Shown: positions 33,131 to 42,575, counted from the first letter of the stretch. The stretch: DNA of 64,000 bases from an uncultured Lachnospiraceae bacterium (GCA_900546325.1 URCR01000011.1:9467-73466); one strand, 5' to 3'. Translations and numbers: made by a program. Notes: generated by a model not told the origin, from the sequence alone.

Positions 33131-33643
33131 TTAAAGTATATGGATCTGGCACATCTGCATCGTGAGAAGTGCCGCCTCATGGCTTTCCGGTGTCACACCG
33201 GCACAGCAGCTGCGATCCACGGCAATGTCTGCTTCCGGAAGACGAGCTTTTAAGAGCAGAGCATTTGACACAACACAGATATCCGTACAGAGACCGACAA
33301 GCTCAATGGATTCATAACCTTGAGAAGCGGCATAATCAGCCAATGTAATGCTTCCGAAGGTTCCTTTGTCAAAAATGATGCCGGCATAAGGCTTCAGGCA
33401 GTCTATAATCTCCCATCCTTCTGTTTCTTTGACACAATGGATAACCGGAAGCGATTTCCCCTCTTTTGTCTGAAGATAATCTTCTCCATGAGTATCGCGC
33501 GTGAAAAGAAGTTCTGTTCCGCTTTCCCGCGCGGCTTTCACTTTCCTCTCTACCGCTTCTACGATTTTCTGTGCTTCTTCCGTTCCAAGGCTTCCATCTA
33601 CAAAATCATTTTGCATATCAACAACAATCAGTGCTTTTTTCAT
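33131..33643 (-). CDS. Cysteine hydrolase, isochorismatase/nicotinamidase family
   Basis: A 170-residue protein of the isochorismatase-like fold. The catalytic triad is visible: Asp (VVDMQNDFVDG, residues 6-16), Lys (IIFDKGTFGS, about residue 91) and Cys (ELVGLCTDICVVSNALLL, about residues 115-132). The FTRDTH stretch in strand two resembles the metal-binding D-x-H of nicotinamidases, so nicotinamidase (pncA-like) is the likeliest activity but is not proven. I use ATG 33643, six bases after GAGGA. A second family member is at 58565-59095. Confidence 0.86.
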   Translation of the reverse strand: MKKALIVVDMQNDFVDGSLGTEEAQKIVEAVERKVKAARESGTELLFTRDTHGEDYLQTKEGKSLPVIHCVKETEGWEIIDCLKPYAGIIFDKGTFGSITLADYAASQGYESIELVGLCTDICVVSNALLLKARLPEADIAVDRSCCAGVTPESHEAALLTMQMCQIHIL

Positions 33644-33762
33644 ATTCATTCCTCATTTCGATTTCTTATTTTTTCTCAGTAGTTTTACTTCCCTTTTATT
33701 TTGAAATAAACCTCTGAAAAATACAAGTCTTTTCTAGTGGGAGCGATAAATTTTGTATAGCC

Positions 33763-33801
33763 AAAAAAAGGGAGATGCCTGTTACCATTTCTGCACCTCC
33801 C
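33763..33801 (-). terminator. Terminator of the ABC-CARDB-FtsX operon
   Basis: Minus strand: GGGAGGTGC pairs with GCATCTCCC (one G-U), then TTTTTTT. It follows the permease stop by 16 bases. Confidence 0.85.
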
Positions 33802-33817
33802 CTTCCGGTTTTATTTT

Positions 33818-35251
33818 CTACTCATTGCGGATTGCCGCAAGCGGACTTAATTTCATCGCACGCAGCGCCGGAAAATATCCTGCCGCCATCCCGACAAAGA
33901 TTGCAAATCCAAGTGAAGCCAGAACGAGCCAGATTGGAATGTAAGAAATATCTCCTTCAAATCCCATTGAGCTTCCCATGCTTCCGGCAACGGTATTGAT
34001 TCCGAATGACAAAAGCATACTCAGTATATTCCCCGCAACACCGCCGATCAGACCGATGAAACCTGCTTCAATCAGAAACATCTGCTTAATATTTCTAAGA
34101 CTGCATCCAAGCACTTTGATGACACCGATCTCTTTTGTCCGCTCATAGATAGACATCATCATCGTATTGGCAATTCCGATTGCCGCCACAAGAAGAGAGA
34201 CTGCACCGATTCCTCCAAGGACCGCCTGAATGATCGCAAACTGGCTCTGCATGCTCTTCAAATATTCTGCATTGCTGTTTGCGGTGTATCCCATTTCCCG
34301 GATTTTTGCTGACACTTCCTCTACATGGTCAATGTCATCTACCTGCACACACGCGGAAGAATATACAAATTCCTTATACGGCTTACCGGACTTTGTCGTT
34401 GGCTGACCCGGAATCGGCCTTGTTCCGTACTCTTTTTTCAGCGCGGCAATCAATGTATCCAGATCACAGTACACATAGTATGAGTGGGAATTGTATGTAT
34501 TCAGATCTCCTTTGACCATTCCGCTGGCATGAACAACATACTTTTTCGGCGCCTTTGTGCTCGACTTGTTCCCTCCCTGCCCTTCGCTCTTGCTAAGCGA
34601 CTGCTCCAGTGAACTTGTTCCATTCTCCTTTGCAGCCAGATAAGCATCGGAATCCAGAATCAGAAACAGCGGATCATTCATGTAATCGATCTCCGGCAGT
34701 TTCCCGGTCTCCCAGTACCCTTTTCCTGTATTTTTCTCATAGAGCATCTCAGGGATCAGATTTCCGATAATCAGTTCCAGATTTGATGTCCCTGTCTCCG
34801 GAAGTCTGCTTTCCTCTGTCAGCGGGATATTCTGCTCCTCCAATGCTTCCGGACGCATTCCCCTCAGATCAATGTATCCCTCATAATTTCCCTTGAGCAG
34901 CATTGCCGACATCGACAGAACCGGGGACGCCATCTTAACATGCTCCAGTCCTGCCAGCTCCTCAATCGCATCATCTGTAATGTATTTTTCCGACTCCTCA
35001 TTCTGCTGCATCATATCGCTGGTGACGATAACACCACTTCCTCCGTTGCTCTTTCCGGTGACATCTATGTTCGTGATTCCTCCGGATTCTTCAATCTGCT
35101 TATACATCGATTTCTGCATACCGAGTCCAAGCGAAATCATCACGACAATGGATGCCGTACCGATCACGACACCGAGAACTGTCAGAAAAGTTCTGAGTTT
35201 TCTGCGTTTCAAATTTCCACTACTCATCCTCAGTAAGTCTATCAAACTCAT
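33818..35251 (-). CDS. MacB/FtsX-type ABC transporter permease
   Basis: A 477-residue permease with the MacB layout: one N-terminal membrane segment (LRTFLTVLGVVIGTASIVVM), a large extracellular domain of about 270 residues, and three C-terminal segments with the conserved SIYERTKEIGVIKVLGCSLR motif and FALRAMKLSPLAAIRNE-like end (ALRAMKLSPLAAIRNE). Such permeases do not move substrate across the inner membrane but pass mechanical work to an outer partner. It overlaps the preceding CARDB gene by 32 bases and is the third gene of the operon. Confidence 0.9.
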   Translation of the reverse strand: MSLIDLLRMSSGNLKRRKLRTFLTVLGVVIGTASIVVMISLGLGMQKSMYKQIEESGGITNIDVTGKSNGGSGVIVTSDMMQQNEESEKYITDDAIEELAGLEHVKMASPVLSMSAMLLKGNYEGYIDLRGMRPEALEEQNIPLTEESRLPETGTSNLELIIGNLIPEMLYEKNTGKGYWETGKLPEIDYMNDPLFLILDSDAYLAAKENGTSSLEQSLSKSEGQGGNKSSTKAPKKYVVHASGMVKGDLNTYNSHSYYVYCDLDTLIAALKKEYGTRPIPGQPTTKSGKPYKEFVYSSACVQVDDIDHVEEVSAKIREMGYTANSNAEYLKSMQSQFAIIQAVLGGIGAVSLLVAAIGIANTMMMSIYERTKEIGVIKVLGCSLRNIKQMFLIEAGFIGLIGGVAGNILSMLLSFGINTVAGSMGSSMGFEGDISYIPIWLVLASLGFAIFVGMAAGYFPALRAMKLSPLAAIRNE

Positions 35252-36773
35252 CTGCCAAGCTCTCCTCCTCTTCCTGAAGTCTTCTTTGCTTTTTCTTTTT
35301 TACAATCACAATGGAGGCGATCACTCCTGCAAGTATTACCACTGCAATTGCAGCCGGAACAACCGGGAATCCGTTCTTCTCCGGTTCCATTTCAGGACCC
35401 ATTGTCATTCCTGCGTCTTCCTTCTCCGGAGTCACAAGAAGCTGAAATTCCTGTTCTGTCGAATACGATGCACCAGCCTCATCCTCATATGTCACAATCA
35501 TCTTCATCCGCCCGTCTCCGGTCGTCTCCTTCTCCCCGGTCACCATTCCGTCGATGGCTGCCGAAGATCCCGACTCTACATGGCCTACAAACACTTCTTT
35601 TCCTTTGATTCCTTCTCCTTCAAATTTTGCCTTTACATTATAAAGTTTGGTACGTCCGAGGTTGTAGATATTACACATCACATTCGCCTCGTCACCGACT
35701 GCAATCTCCGGTGAACTGACTTCCACTTCACTGAATTCAAATCTTGCAGCCTGCTTGATCGGAATTGCCAGTGCTGCATGCCCCTCATACTGCGTTGCAT
35801 TTCCATCCTGATATTTCATGGACAACTCAATACTGTATGGCTTTTGAAGCAGATCTGCCCGGGCATTAAGAGAAATGGCAATATCTTTTGTTCCTCCTGC
35901 CGGTATGTTATCCAGATAAACAGAACTTGATCCTGAAACCGGAAGAAATGCCGGGGCTGCTCCGCTCGACTCCGCGCCTTCCGCCGGAGCATTAAACTCA
36001 AAAAGCATATTGGAAACTGCTGTGTCCTGAGAAGTATTCTGTAAATGCACGATCAGATTGAAATTGCTTCCTGCCGGAATCTCTGCCGGATCCGTATTAA
36101 ATCCTGACACGATGACACGCGGCACTCCGGTCTTTGCTTCTCCCCCTCCGGAAACAACCTCTCCTCCGTTATACACTCCGCCCGCGTCGTACGGATAAGC
36201 GCCCAGACCATCTTGTTCCCCGCCTCCCTGCGCCTGCTGGTCAGGATTTTGCTGCTCAGGATCTTGCTGATTCTGCTCTTCTTCTTTGACGTCTGTTTTC
36301 AAGAAAACATTTTGTTCCGGAATCGTGCCTTCTGCACATGTCAGATCAAATTTCAACTTATAATAGCGGGATACTGCATCCTGTCTCGCAGTGAACGTGT
36401 AAGATACCACCTTTGTCTCGCCCGGAGCGATCGTATCCACTGTCTGCGTATAATTTTTATTTTCAATCTCAAACGGCCACGCATCCGTATTTGCTTTCAC
36501 TTTCGGGGTCACACTGACATTTGTAAGCGGAGTATTTCCCGTATTGGTCAGATTTAATAACAGATTTTTTGTCTCGCCCGCACGGTAAAGGAGGACATCA
36601 CTTTCATTTCCCTCAATCTGGGATGTCATCTCCATACCGATCTGAGTCTGTTCCTGTCCCTCTTCCGCTGTCATGATTCCGTTCTCTGTATCCAGTTCCT
36701 TTGCATACACACCTGTAGGCATCATCATCGCCGCACAGAGAAGCAGTGCCGCCCATCTCTTTTTGATTCTCAT
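35220..36773 (-). CDS. Membrane-anchored extracellular protein with CARDB-like domains
   Basis: A 517-residue protein with a signal peptide (WAALLLCAAMMMPTGVYA), two or three immunoglobulin-like CARDB/NPCBM-type beta domains (for example KNLLLNLTNTGNTPLTNVSV near residue 70, and FNLIVHLQNTSQDTAVSNML near 240), a Gln/Glu/Gly-rich linker at about 165-190, and a C-terminal membrane segment (VVPAAIAVVILAGVIASIVI) followed by KKKKQ. Encoded between an ABC ATPase and a MacB-type permease, it probably takes the place of MacA as the extracytoplasmic partner. The cargo is unknown. Confidence 0.8.
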   Translation of the reverse strand: MRIKKRWAALLLCAAMMMPTGVYAKELDTENGIMTAEEGQEQTQIGMEMTSQIEGNESDVLLYRAGETKNLLLNLTNTGNTPLTNVSVTPKVKANTDAWPFEIENKNYTQTVDTIAPGETKVVSYTFTARQDAVSRYYKLKFDLTCAEGTIPEQNVFLKTDVKEEEQNQQDPEQQNPDQQAQGGGEQDGLGAYPYDAGGVYNGGEVVSGGGEAKTGVPRVIVSGFNTDPAEIPAGSNFNLIVHLQNTSQDTAVSNMLFEFNAPAEGAESSGAAPAFLPVSGSSSVYLDNIPAGGTKDIAISLNARADLLQKPYSIELSMKYQDGNATQYEGHAALAIPIKQAARFEFSEVEVSSPEIAVGDEANVMCNIYNLGRTKLYNVKAKFEGEGIKGKEVFVGHVESGSSAAIDGMVTGEKETTGDGRMKMIVTYEDEAGASYSTEQEFQLLVTPEKEDAGMTMGPEMEPEKNGFPVVPAAIAVVILAGVIASIVIVKKKKQRRLQEEEESLADEFDRLTEDE

Positions 36774-37516
36774 TACTTTCTTTCCTTTCCGCTCTCTTCT
36801 GATTTTTCTTCTTTTTCTTTCATCTGTTTCCTGTTATCAACAATCTTTACAATCTTCCCGTCAATAATATGGAACACTCTGTCTGCATACTCCGCAAGAT
36901 GATTGTCATGTGTGACCATCACAAGCGTCTTCTTCTGCTCCTTTACCACCTTCTGCATCAAGTGCATCACTTCTTCCGATGTATGTGAATCCAGATTTCC
37001 TGTCGGTTCATCGGCAAAAATGATCTTTGGATCTACTACGAGTGCTCTTGCCACTCCGACTCTCTGCTGCTGTCCGCCCGACATCTGATTGGGCAGGTGT
37101 TTCTTATGTTTTTTCAGATTGACAAGATCCAGCATCTCATTGGCAATCTTCATCCGTTTGCTTCTTGGTACTCCGCGAAAGCTTAACGGCAATGCTACAT
37201 TTTCTACGGCATTCATCGTCCCGATCAGATGGAATGACTGAAAAATAAACCCTACATTCTCCCTGCGAAACTTTACAAGCCCATCTTCATTTAGCTTCTC
37301 CATGTGAACCCCATTAATTATGATCTCGCCTTTTGTCGGTTTTTCAAGCCCCGCCAGCATATTTAAAAGTGTTGACTTTCCCGAACCGGATGTCCCGACA
37401 ATCGCACAGAATTCCCCTTCATAGATGCTAAAATCCACACCGTTTAACGCCCGCACAATACTGTCCCCTACGCGATACAGCTTAAACAAGTGCTTTACCT
37501 CAATGATCTTCTTCAC
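36773..37516 (-). CDS. ABC transporter ATP-binding protein (MacB/LolD type)
   Basis: A 247-residue ATPase: Walker A (IVGTSGSGKSTLLNMLAGLE), Q-loop (NVGFIFQSFHLIGTMNAVEN), signature (QMSGGQQQRVGVARAL) and Walker B (KIIFADEPTGNLDSHTSEEV) are all of the LolD/MacB class. The C-terminal 20 residues are Lys/Glu rich. The stop and the next ATG overlap by one base. First gene of the three-gene operon ending at 33763. Confidence 0.92.
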   Translation of the reverse strand: MKKIIEVKHLFKLYRVGDSIVRALNGVDFSIYEGEFCAIVGTSGSGKSTLLNMLAGLEKPTKGEIIINGVHMEKLNEDGLVKFRRENVGFIFQSFHLIGTMNAVENVALPLSFRGVPRSKRMKIANEMLDLVNLKKHKKHLPNQMSGGQQQRVGVARALVVDPKIIFADEPTGNLDSHTSEEVMHLMQKVVKEQKKTLVMVTHDNHLAEYADRVFHIIDGKIVKIVDNRKQMKEKEEKSEESGKERK

Positions 37517-37724
37517 TCCACTGCTCCTTTCCCTGCATTTGTCAAACCTATGAATCTTTTTTCAGCAATTTTACTCCATAGGATCAGACACCCATGCACT
37601 CTGGTGTACTGTCTCACTCCCATTTTGTTGAAATGAAACAAAATAATACACTCGTTTGAAAATATGATAGCATATAATACAATATTTTTTATTTATAAAT
37701 ATTTAATAATTTCTTAAACTCATT

Positions 37725-37759
37725 AAAAAAAGAGAACCCATCAACATAACAGGTTCTCT
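37725..37759 (-). terminator. Terminator after the Na/Pi cotransporter gene
   Basis: AGAGAACC (37731-37738) pairs with GGTTCTCT (37752-37759); the minus-strand transcript continues with TTTTTT. The rest of the 267-base gap to the ABC operon shows nothing further that I can identify. Confidence 0.82.
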
Positions 37760-37783
37760 TTCTTCCTTACTTTTATCTCATAT

Positions 37784-39424
37784 TTAGTTTTCCGGATTCA
37801 TAATTTCTTCCGCAATATTTCTTGCGTGATCGGAAATTCTCTCCATGGAGACAAGTGTATCTAAATAGAAGATACCGGTCTCTGCATTACACTGATTATT
37901 TGCAAGACGTTTGATGTGTTTGTTTCTCAGACGTACTTCCAGATCATCTGCCAGCGTTTCCTTCTCAATTACCTTCACTGCTTTCTCTGAGTTCTTCTCA
38001 AAGAATGCCTCTTTTGCGTAGAGATAGCTTTCCACACAGACATCCATCATATGTTTGATCTCCTCTGTCGCAAGCTCTGAGAATTCTAACTTCTTCTGGC
38101 GCATCGACTCTGCATACTCAGAAATATTCTCACAGTAATCACAGATCCGTTCCATATCGGATACAACCTGAAGTAGGTGTGCAACATCCTGATGTTCCTT
38201 CTCACTGACCTGGAGAGCCGTGATCTTGATCGCATAGTCGGTAATTCCTGCGCTGAGCTTATCCACAACCGCCTCTTTCTCCTTGATGCTCTTGATCGTT
38301 TCTTCACTCTTTGTGAAAAGCACTTCCTCAGACTCTTTTAATGCCTCTGCAACGATATTTCCCATTCTTGCGATTTCAGTCACGGTAGACTGCAGCGCAA
38401 TTCCCGGTGTCTGTAACATTCTGTCGTCCAGTAATACAACGTCGTCTTCCTGTGCACTCTCTTCTACACGTCCGATTTTCTTTGCAAGTGCGATAATCCA
38501 GTTTGATACCGGGAAGAGCAGCACAGTCGTTCCAATATTGAAGATGGTATGAACGGTACTGATCTCTGTCTGGGTAATCAGATTCTCTCCCATAGCCGGA
38601 TTCATCACAGTAAAGAACAGAATCGCCACAATGCTGAAAATAATTGTACCAATGATATTAAACAGCAGATGCATAAGTGCCGCTGTCTTTGCATTTCTCT
38701 TTGCTCCCACACTTGAGAGCATTGCTGTCACGCAAGTACCGATGTTCTGTCCCATGATGATATAGACTGCTGCACTCATCGGGACAAGTCCTGCTGCCGC
38801 AAGGCTCTGAAGGATTCCGACAGACGCAGAAGAACTCTGGATCACAGCTGTCACAACAGTTCCCGCGAGAATCCCAAGAAATGGATTCTTTCCAAGTGTC
38901 ACGAAAATATTGCAGAATGCTTCCGATTCTTTCAGTGGAGAGACTGCTCCTGACATTGTGGAAATACCCACGAATAAAATACCAAATCCGACAATGATGC
39001 TTGAGATGTCCTTTGTCGAACGTCTCTTCCCTGTCAGCATGATCACCACACCAATGATGATTGCGATCGGTGCCAGATTCGTCGGGCTTAACATCTTCGC
39101 CCATTCCACACTCGATACGAGCCATCCTGTGACAGTCGTACCGATATTTGCCCCCATAATAACTCCCATTGCCTGCGTCAGATTCATGATTCCCGCATTT
39201 ACGAAACCAACCACCATAACAGTCGTAGCGGATGAACTCTGAATCACAGCCGTAATAAATGCCCCGAGCAACACTCCGAAAAACTTGTTCTTCGTCAAAA
39301 CTTCGAGCAAAGATTTCATCTTATTGCCGGCGGCATTTTCAAGTCCTTGTGCCATGATCTGCATACCGTAGATGAACATCCCCAGTCCACCCACAAACGG
39401 AATAATAATGCCAGTGTAATCCAT
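37784..39424 (-). CDS. Na/Pi cotransporter family protein with C-terminal PhoU domain
   Basis: A 546-residue sodium-phosphate symporter of the NptA type. Two inverted Na_Pi_cotrans halves each carry the QSSS ion-binding motif (AVIQSSSATTVMVVGFVNAG, about residue 60, and TAVIQSSSASVGILQSL, about residue 200). The cytoplasmic C-terminal 200 residues form a PhoU-like helical domain (VVSDMERICDYCENISEYAE and VSMERISDHARNIAEEIMNP). The ATG at 39424 sits six bases after GAGGAGG; a longer frame to 39439 begins inside that site. It complements the Pst system as a low-affinity route. Confidence 0.93.
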   Translation of the reverse strand: MDYTGIIIPFVGGLGMFIYGMQIMAQGLENAAGNKMKSLLEVLTKNKFFGVLLGAFITAVIQSSSATTVMVVGFVNAGIMNLTQAMGVIMGANIGTTVTGWLVSSVEWAKMLSPTNLAPIAIIIGVVIMLTGKRRSTKDISSIIVGFGILFVGISTMSGAVSPLKESEAFCNIFVTLGKNPFLGILAGTVVTAVIQSSSASVGILQSLAAAGLVPMSAAVYIIMGQNIGTCVTAMLSSVGAKRNAKTAALMHLLFNIIGTIIFSIVAILFFTVMNPAMGENLITQTEISTVHTIFNIGTTVLLFPVSNWIIALAKKIGRVEESAQEDDVVLLDDRMLQTPGIALQSTVTEIARMGNIVAEALKESEEVLFTKSEETIKSIKEKEAVVDKLSAGITDYAIKITALQVSEKEHQDVAHLLQVVSDMERICDYCENISEYAESMRQKKLEFSELATEEIKHMMDVCVESYLYAKEAFFEKNSEKAVKVIEKETLADDLEVRLRNKHIKRLANNQCNAETGIFYLDTLVSMERISDHARNIAEEIMNPEN

Positions 39425-39521
39425 AGGCTTCCTCCTCATAACTAATACATTTTAAACTCACCTTTTTACCATAACATTATATCCGACAGAAAACAACATC
39501 TTTTTACTATTTTTTCATTTA

Positions 39522-39878
39522 CTACTTCTTCATTTTCGGCTCAAATACAAGCGAACCGAGATATCCAAATACAAGTGCCGCCGAGATTCCCGCAGCGCTC
39601 GCCGTAAATCCTCCGGTGAAGATTCCGATCAGACCGTCCTGTCTGACCGCCTCTTTGACTCCCTTCCAGAGCAGGTTTCCAAATCCAAGCAGCGGGACAC
39701 TTGCCCCCGCTTTTGCAAAGGAAAGAAACGGCTGGTAAATATTTAAAAATCCAAGTACTGCACCGGAGCACACGAGCAGCACCATCACCCGCCCCGGCAT
39801 TAATTTTGTCCGGTCAAGAAGGATCTGTACGAGTGCACAGATCAATCCCCCTACCAGAAATGCTTTGAGATAATCCAC
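39522..39878 (-). CDS. spoVAE: Stage V sporulation protein AE (SpoVAEb)
   Basis: A 118-residue membrane protein of the SpoVAC/SpoVAE family with three to four hydrophobic segments (FLVGGLICALVQILLDR, then GRVMVLLVCSGAVLGFL). Part of the SpoVA channel that moves calcium dipicolinate into the forespore and out at germination. The start is a GTG at 39878, six bases behind GAGAGGG; the earlier GTG at 39899 precedes that site. Last gene of the operon. No clear terminator follows. Confidence 0.9.
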   Translation of the reverse strand: MDYLKAFLVGGLICALVQILLDRTKLMPGRVMVLLVCSGAVLGFLNIYQPFLSFAKAGASVPLLGFGNLLWKGVKEAVRQDGLIGIFTGGFTASAAGISAALVFGYLGSLVFEPKMKK

Positions 39879-39913
39879 GCTTTTCCCTCTCTTTCTCACA
39901 CAATGCTAATTGA

Positions 39914-40924
39914 TCAACAATGTTCCAGCACAATCCCATGTGCAATTCCCGGAACACTTTCCCCCTCATTGAAACTGACCGTCGACATCAGTGCTCCTGT
40001 CGGCACAAACAATACACGTCTCCATTCTCCGCTCTCGATCTTCGGGAGAATATACGCCGCCAATGTCACTGCTGCACACCCACATCCGCTTCCACCCGCA
40101 TGGGTGTCCTGCCTTTGCTGATCAAAAATCGTCATTCCGCAATCCATATGATTCTGTTTGATATCCTTTCCTTTTTTTCTCACAAGATCAAACAAAATCG
40201 TCTGTCCTACATACCCGAGATCCCCGGTGATGATCCTGTCGTAATCGGACTCCTGTCTTCCAAAATCTTTCAGATTCTGCAAAATCGTATCACATGCCGC
40301 CGGAGCCATGCATGCTCCCATGTTTTGTGAGTCTTTGAGCCCATAGTCAACAATCTTTCCGACCGTCACTCCCGACACCCTTACATGACTCCTTTTCTTT
40401 CCTATTAAAAAGGCGCCACTCCCGGTTACCGTCCAATGGGCTGACAACGGTCTCTGGCTGGCATATCCAAGCGGAAACCGAAACTCTTTCTCCGCACTTC
40501 CGAAGTGGCTTGACGTCACCGCAAGCATATATTCTCCATATCCTGCCGCCACAGCCATCGATCCCAGCGCAAGCGCTTCTCCCGAAGTAGAACAAGCCCC
40601 ATACAGACCAAACATTGGAATCTGAAGTGCCTCCACTCCCATCGAAGTTGCAATTCCCTGCCGCAGCAAGTCTCCGCCATACAAATACCGCACCTCTTTG
40701 GCATCGATCCCTGCTTTTTCTAATGCCAGCACACATGCTTCTTTCTGCATCCGGCTCTCTGCTGCTTCCCATGTCTGTTCCCCAAACAGGTTATCCTCCC
40801 CTGACATATCAAACAGATTGCCAAGCGGTCCTTCAAATTCTTTTTTTCCTACGATCGACCCTGCACTGATCACATATGGCGCCTCCCGGAAACAAATGCT
40901 CTGACTTCCTCTTACCATTGTCAT
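39914..40924 (-). CDS. spoVAD: Stage V sporulation protein AD
   Basis: A 336-residue soluble SpoVA subunit with a thiolase-like fold that binds dipicolinate in Bacillus. The N-terminus (FREAPYVISAGSIVGKKEFE) and EQTWEAAESRMQKEA are typical, as is the thiolase-like GLYGACSTSGEALALGSM. The ATG at 40924 follows GGGGTG and overlaps the SpoVAC stop by four bases; a longer frame to 40975 lies inside spoVAC. Confidence 0.95.
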   Translation of the reverse strand: MTMVRGSQSICFREAPYVISAGSIVGKKEFEGPLGNLFDMSGEDNLFGEQTWEAAESRMQKEACVLALEKAGIDAKEVRYLYGGDLLRQGIATSMGVEALQIPMFGLYGACSTSGEALALGSMAVAAGYGEYMLAVTSSHFGSAEKEFRFPLGYASQRPLSAHWTVTGSGAFLIGKKRSHVRVSGVTVGKIVDYGLKDSQNMGACMAPAACDTILQNLKDFGRQESDYDRIITGDLGYVGQTILFDLVRKKGKDIKQNHMDCGMTIFDQQRQDTHAGGSGCGCAAVTLAAYILPKIESGEWRRVLFVPTGALMSTVSFNEGESVPGIAHGIVLEHC

Positions 40925-41394
40925 ACAATCACCCCGACTTTCAATAGCAGATAATAGATCAGTCCCAATCCCCACGATGTCACAATCCCATACAAGATGA
41001 CCGGACCTGCAATCGTAAATATCTTACATCCGATTCCAAATACCTGCCCCTCTTTTTTATATTCGATTGCCGGAGCCGCCACAGAATTGGCAAATCCGGT
41101 GATCGGCACAAGTGCTCCTGCGCCTCCCCACTTCGCAATCCCCGGATATAAATTCCATCCGGTAAAAAGCACACTGAGCAAAACGAGAATCAGTGAAGTC
41201 CACGCTCCGCTGATTTCTTCTGTACACCCTGCGTTTTTGCAGAAATTCATGAGAAACTGCCCGATGACGCAGATGATCCCTCCTGTCACAAATGCCTTTG
41301 CCATATTGAGATAGACATTGTGCACCGGTGTCTTTGTTTTGACATAATCCTGATATGCCTTTTCCTGCTTTTTTTTCTTTTCCTGTTCGTCCAT
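40921..41394 (-). CDS. spoVAC: Stage V sporulation protein AC
   Basis: A 157-residue membrane protein with about four hydrophobic segments after a highly charged start (MDEQEKKKKQEKAYQDYVK). Family blocks are NMAKAFVTGGIICVIGQFLM and GGAGALVPITGFANSVAAPA. In Bacillus this subunit can act as a mechanosensitive channel for dipicolinate. It overlaps spoVAD by four bases. The gap to spoVAB is 81 bases. Confidence 0.95.
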   Translation of the reverse strand: MDEQEKKKKQEKAYQDYVKTKTPVHNVYLNMAKAFVTGGIICVIGQFLMNFCKNAGCTEEISGAWTSLILVLLSVLFTGWNLYPGIAKWGGAGALVPITGFANSVAAPAIEYKKEGQVFGIGCKIFTIAGPVILYGIVTSWGLGLIYYLLLKVGVIV

Positions 41395-41475
41395 GATCTT
41401 TCCTTTCTTTCATTTTTGTTCTGAATCTACCTGCTCTGTCTTTCTCTCTCCGGATTTCTATCTTTTCCTCGTCTG

Positions 41476-41895
41476 TTATCCCCATCCTTTCCAGAAATAG
41501 ATCAGCGCACCGATTCCCTTTCCAAATGCCATTCCTGCAATAATGTAAGGAATCGCCCGGAGAAGTTTTACCCTTCTGATAAAGATTGGGAAAATATTTA
41601 AGATTTCTGCCAGAGCCATTGCCCAGCAGCCTACAAAGATCCCCCCAAATACCCCGAATATCGGAACAAGTATCTGCCCATATGGAATTGTGACAGGAAA
41701 CAAATAGAACAGATTGCCAACAATTCCGCCAAGTGCGATCGACTCTTCATAGAGGAGCACACGATCTCCGGTATGTGTTCGGTCTGCAAATTCCGATACC
41801 ACTCCGAGTCCTACAATAAACGAGAACAATCCTCCCGCTGCCGCAATCCCCGCACTGAGTCCAAGAACTGCGAGGATGATCTGTTTTATCCACAT
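41476..41895 (-). CDS. spoVAB: Stage V sporulation protein AB
   Basis: A 139-residue membrane protein with four hydrophobic segments. The glycine-rich GLFSFIVGLGVVSEFADRT, the FPVTIPYGQILVPIFGVFGG block and LAEILNIFPIFIRR match SpoVAB. It is less conserved than AC and AD and absent from many clostridia, so its presence, with AA, marks the longer form of the operon. Confidence 0.9.
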   Translation of the reverse strand: MWIKQIILAVLGLSAGIAAAGGLFSFIVGLGVVSEFADRTHTGDRVLLYEESIALGGIVGNLFYLFPVTIPYGQILVPIFGVFGGIFVGCWAMALAEILNIFPIFIRRVKLLRAIPYIIAGMAFGKGIGALIYFWKGWG

Positions 41896-41939
41896 TGCTT
41901 TTTCTCTCTTTCTTCTTTTTTCCCCATGCGTTTCCCCGC

Positions 41940-42575
41940 TTACTTCACATCAATCTCACTTTGTTTCCGTTCATAGTTTTCTACAAGCGTGGTCTGGATG
42001 TCATTCTCATAGAGTCTCATCTCCACCTCCATCGGTGTCGGGTCAACAGAAAACTTTTTCCCTGCAAAGTGGTTGAAGAATACAAGGATACCGATGATCA
42101 GACCGATACTGTAACAGACTTCCAGCAATGTAAATCCACTTGACGGCACCCCTGTAAGCTGCTCGTAAACCTGCCCAAACATTTTTCCCACATCTACATC
42201 ATTGTTAAATGCCATGATGGAAAAGGCGGAACCCAGAAATGTGATCATCACAACTCCGGCTGTCTTCAGGAAATGCATCACTTTTCCCGGCGTCTTTTGC
42301 TTCTCATAAGTAACAATAAAATCTGTCTCCCCAAGATTTTCGATATCCAATCCGGGATATACCCGGTGAATCTGTTCAATCACCTTTAAAATAGAAAACA
42401 CAAACCGGTTCTGTCCCTGTTCCGGTACTTTCAGAAGTCTCTCCGTCTTCAGTCTTGTCACAATATTCTGATCTGTGCACTCCATCGAGAGAACATCTCC
42501 CAGCGTCACTTCATGTTTTGTCACTTCAATACTGCGGTCCGCCTTTATATATAATTTTTTATTTGTCGCTGCCAT
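41940..42575 (-). CDS. spoVAA: Stage V sporulation protein AA
   Basis: A 211-residue protein: a soluble N-terminal half (LYIKADRSIEVTKHEVTLGD) that resembles a small ubiquitin-like or SpoVAA_N fold, and two membrane segments (VVMITFLGSAFSIMAF and VCYSIGLIIGILVFFNHFAG) ending in a short charged tail. A GGAG lies about 16 bases before the ATG, rather far, and the start lies inside the end of the upstream small gene, which suggests translational coupling. Confidence 0.9.
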   Translation of the reverse strand: MAATNKKLYIKADRSIEVTKHEVTLGDVLSMECTDQNIVTRLKTERLLKVPEQGQNRFVFSILKVIEQIHRVYPGLDIENLGETDFIVTYEKQKTPGKVMHFLKTAGVVMITFLGSAFSIMAFNNDVDVGKMFGQVYEQLTGVPSSGFTLLEVCYSIGLIIGILVFFNHFAGKKFSVDPTPMEVEMRLYENDIQTTLVENYERKQSEIDVK

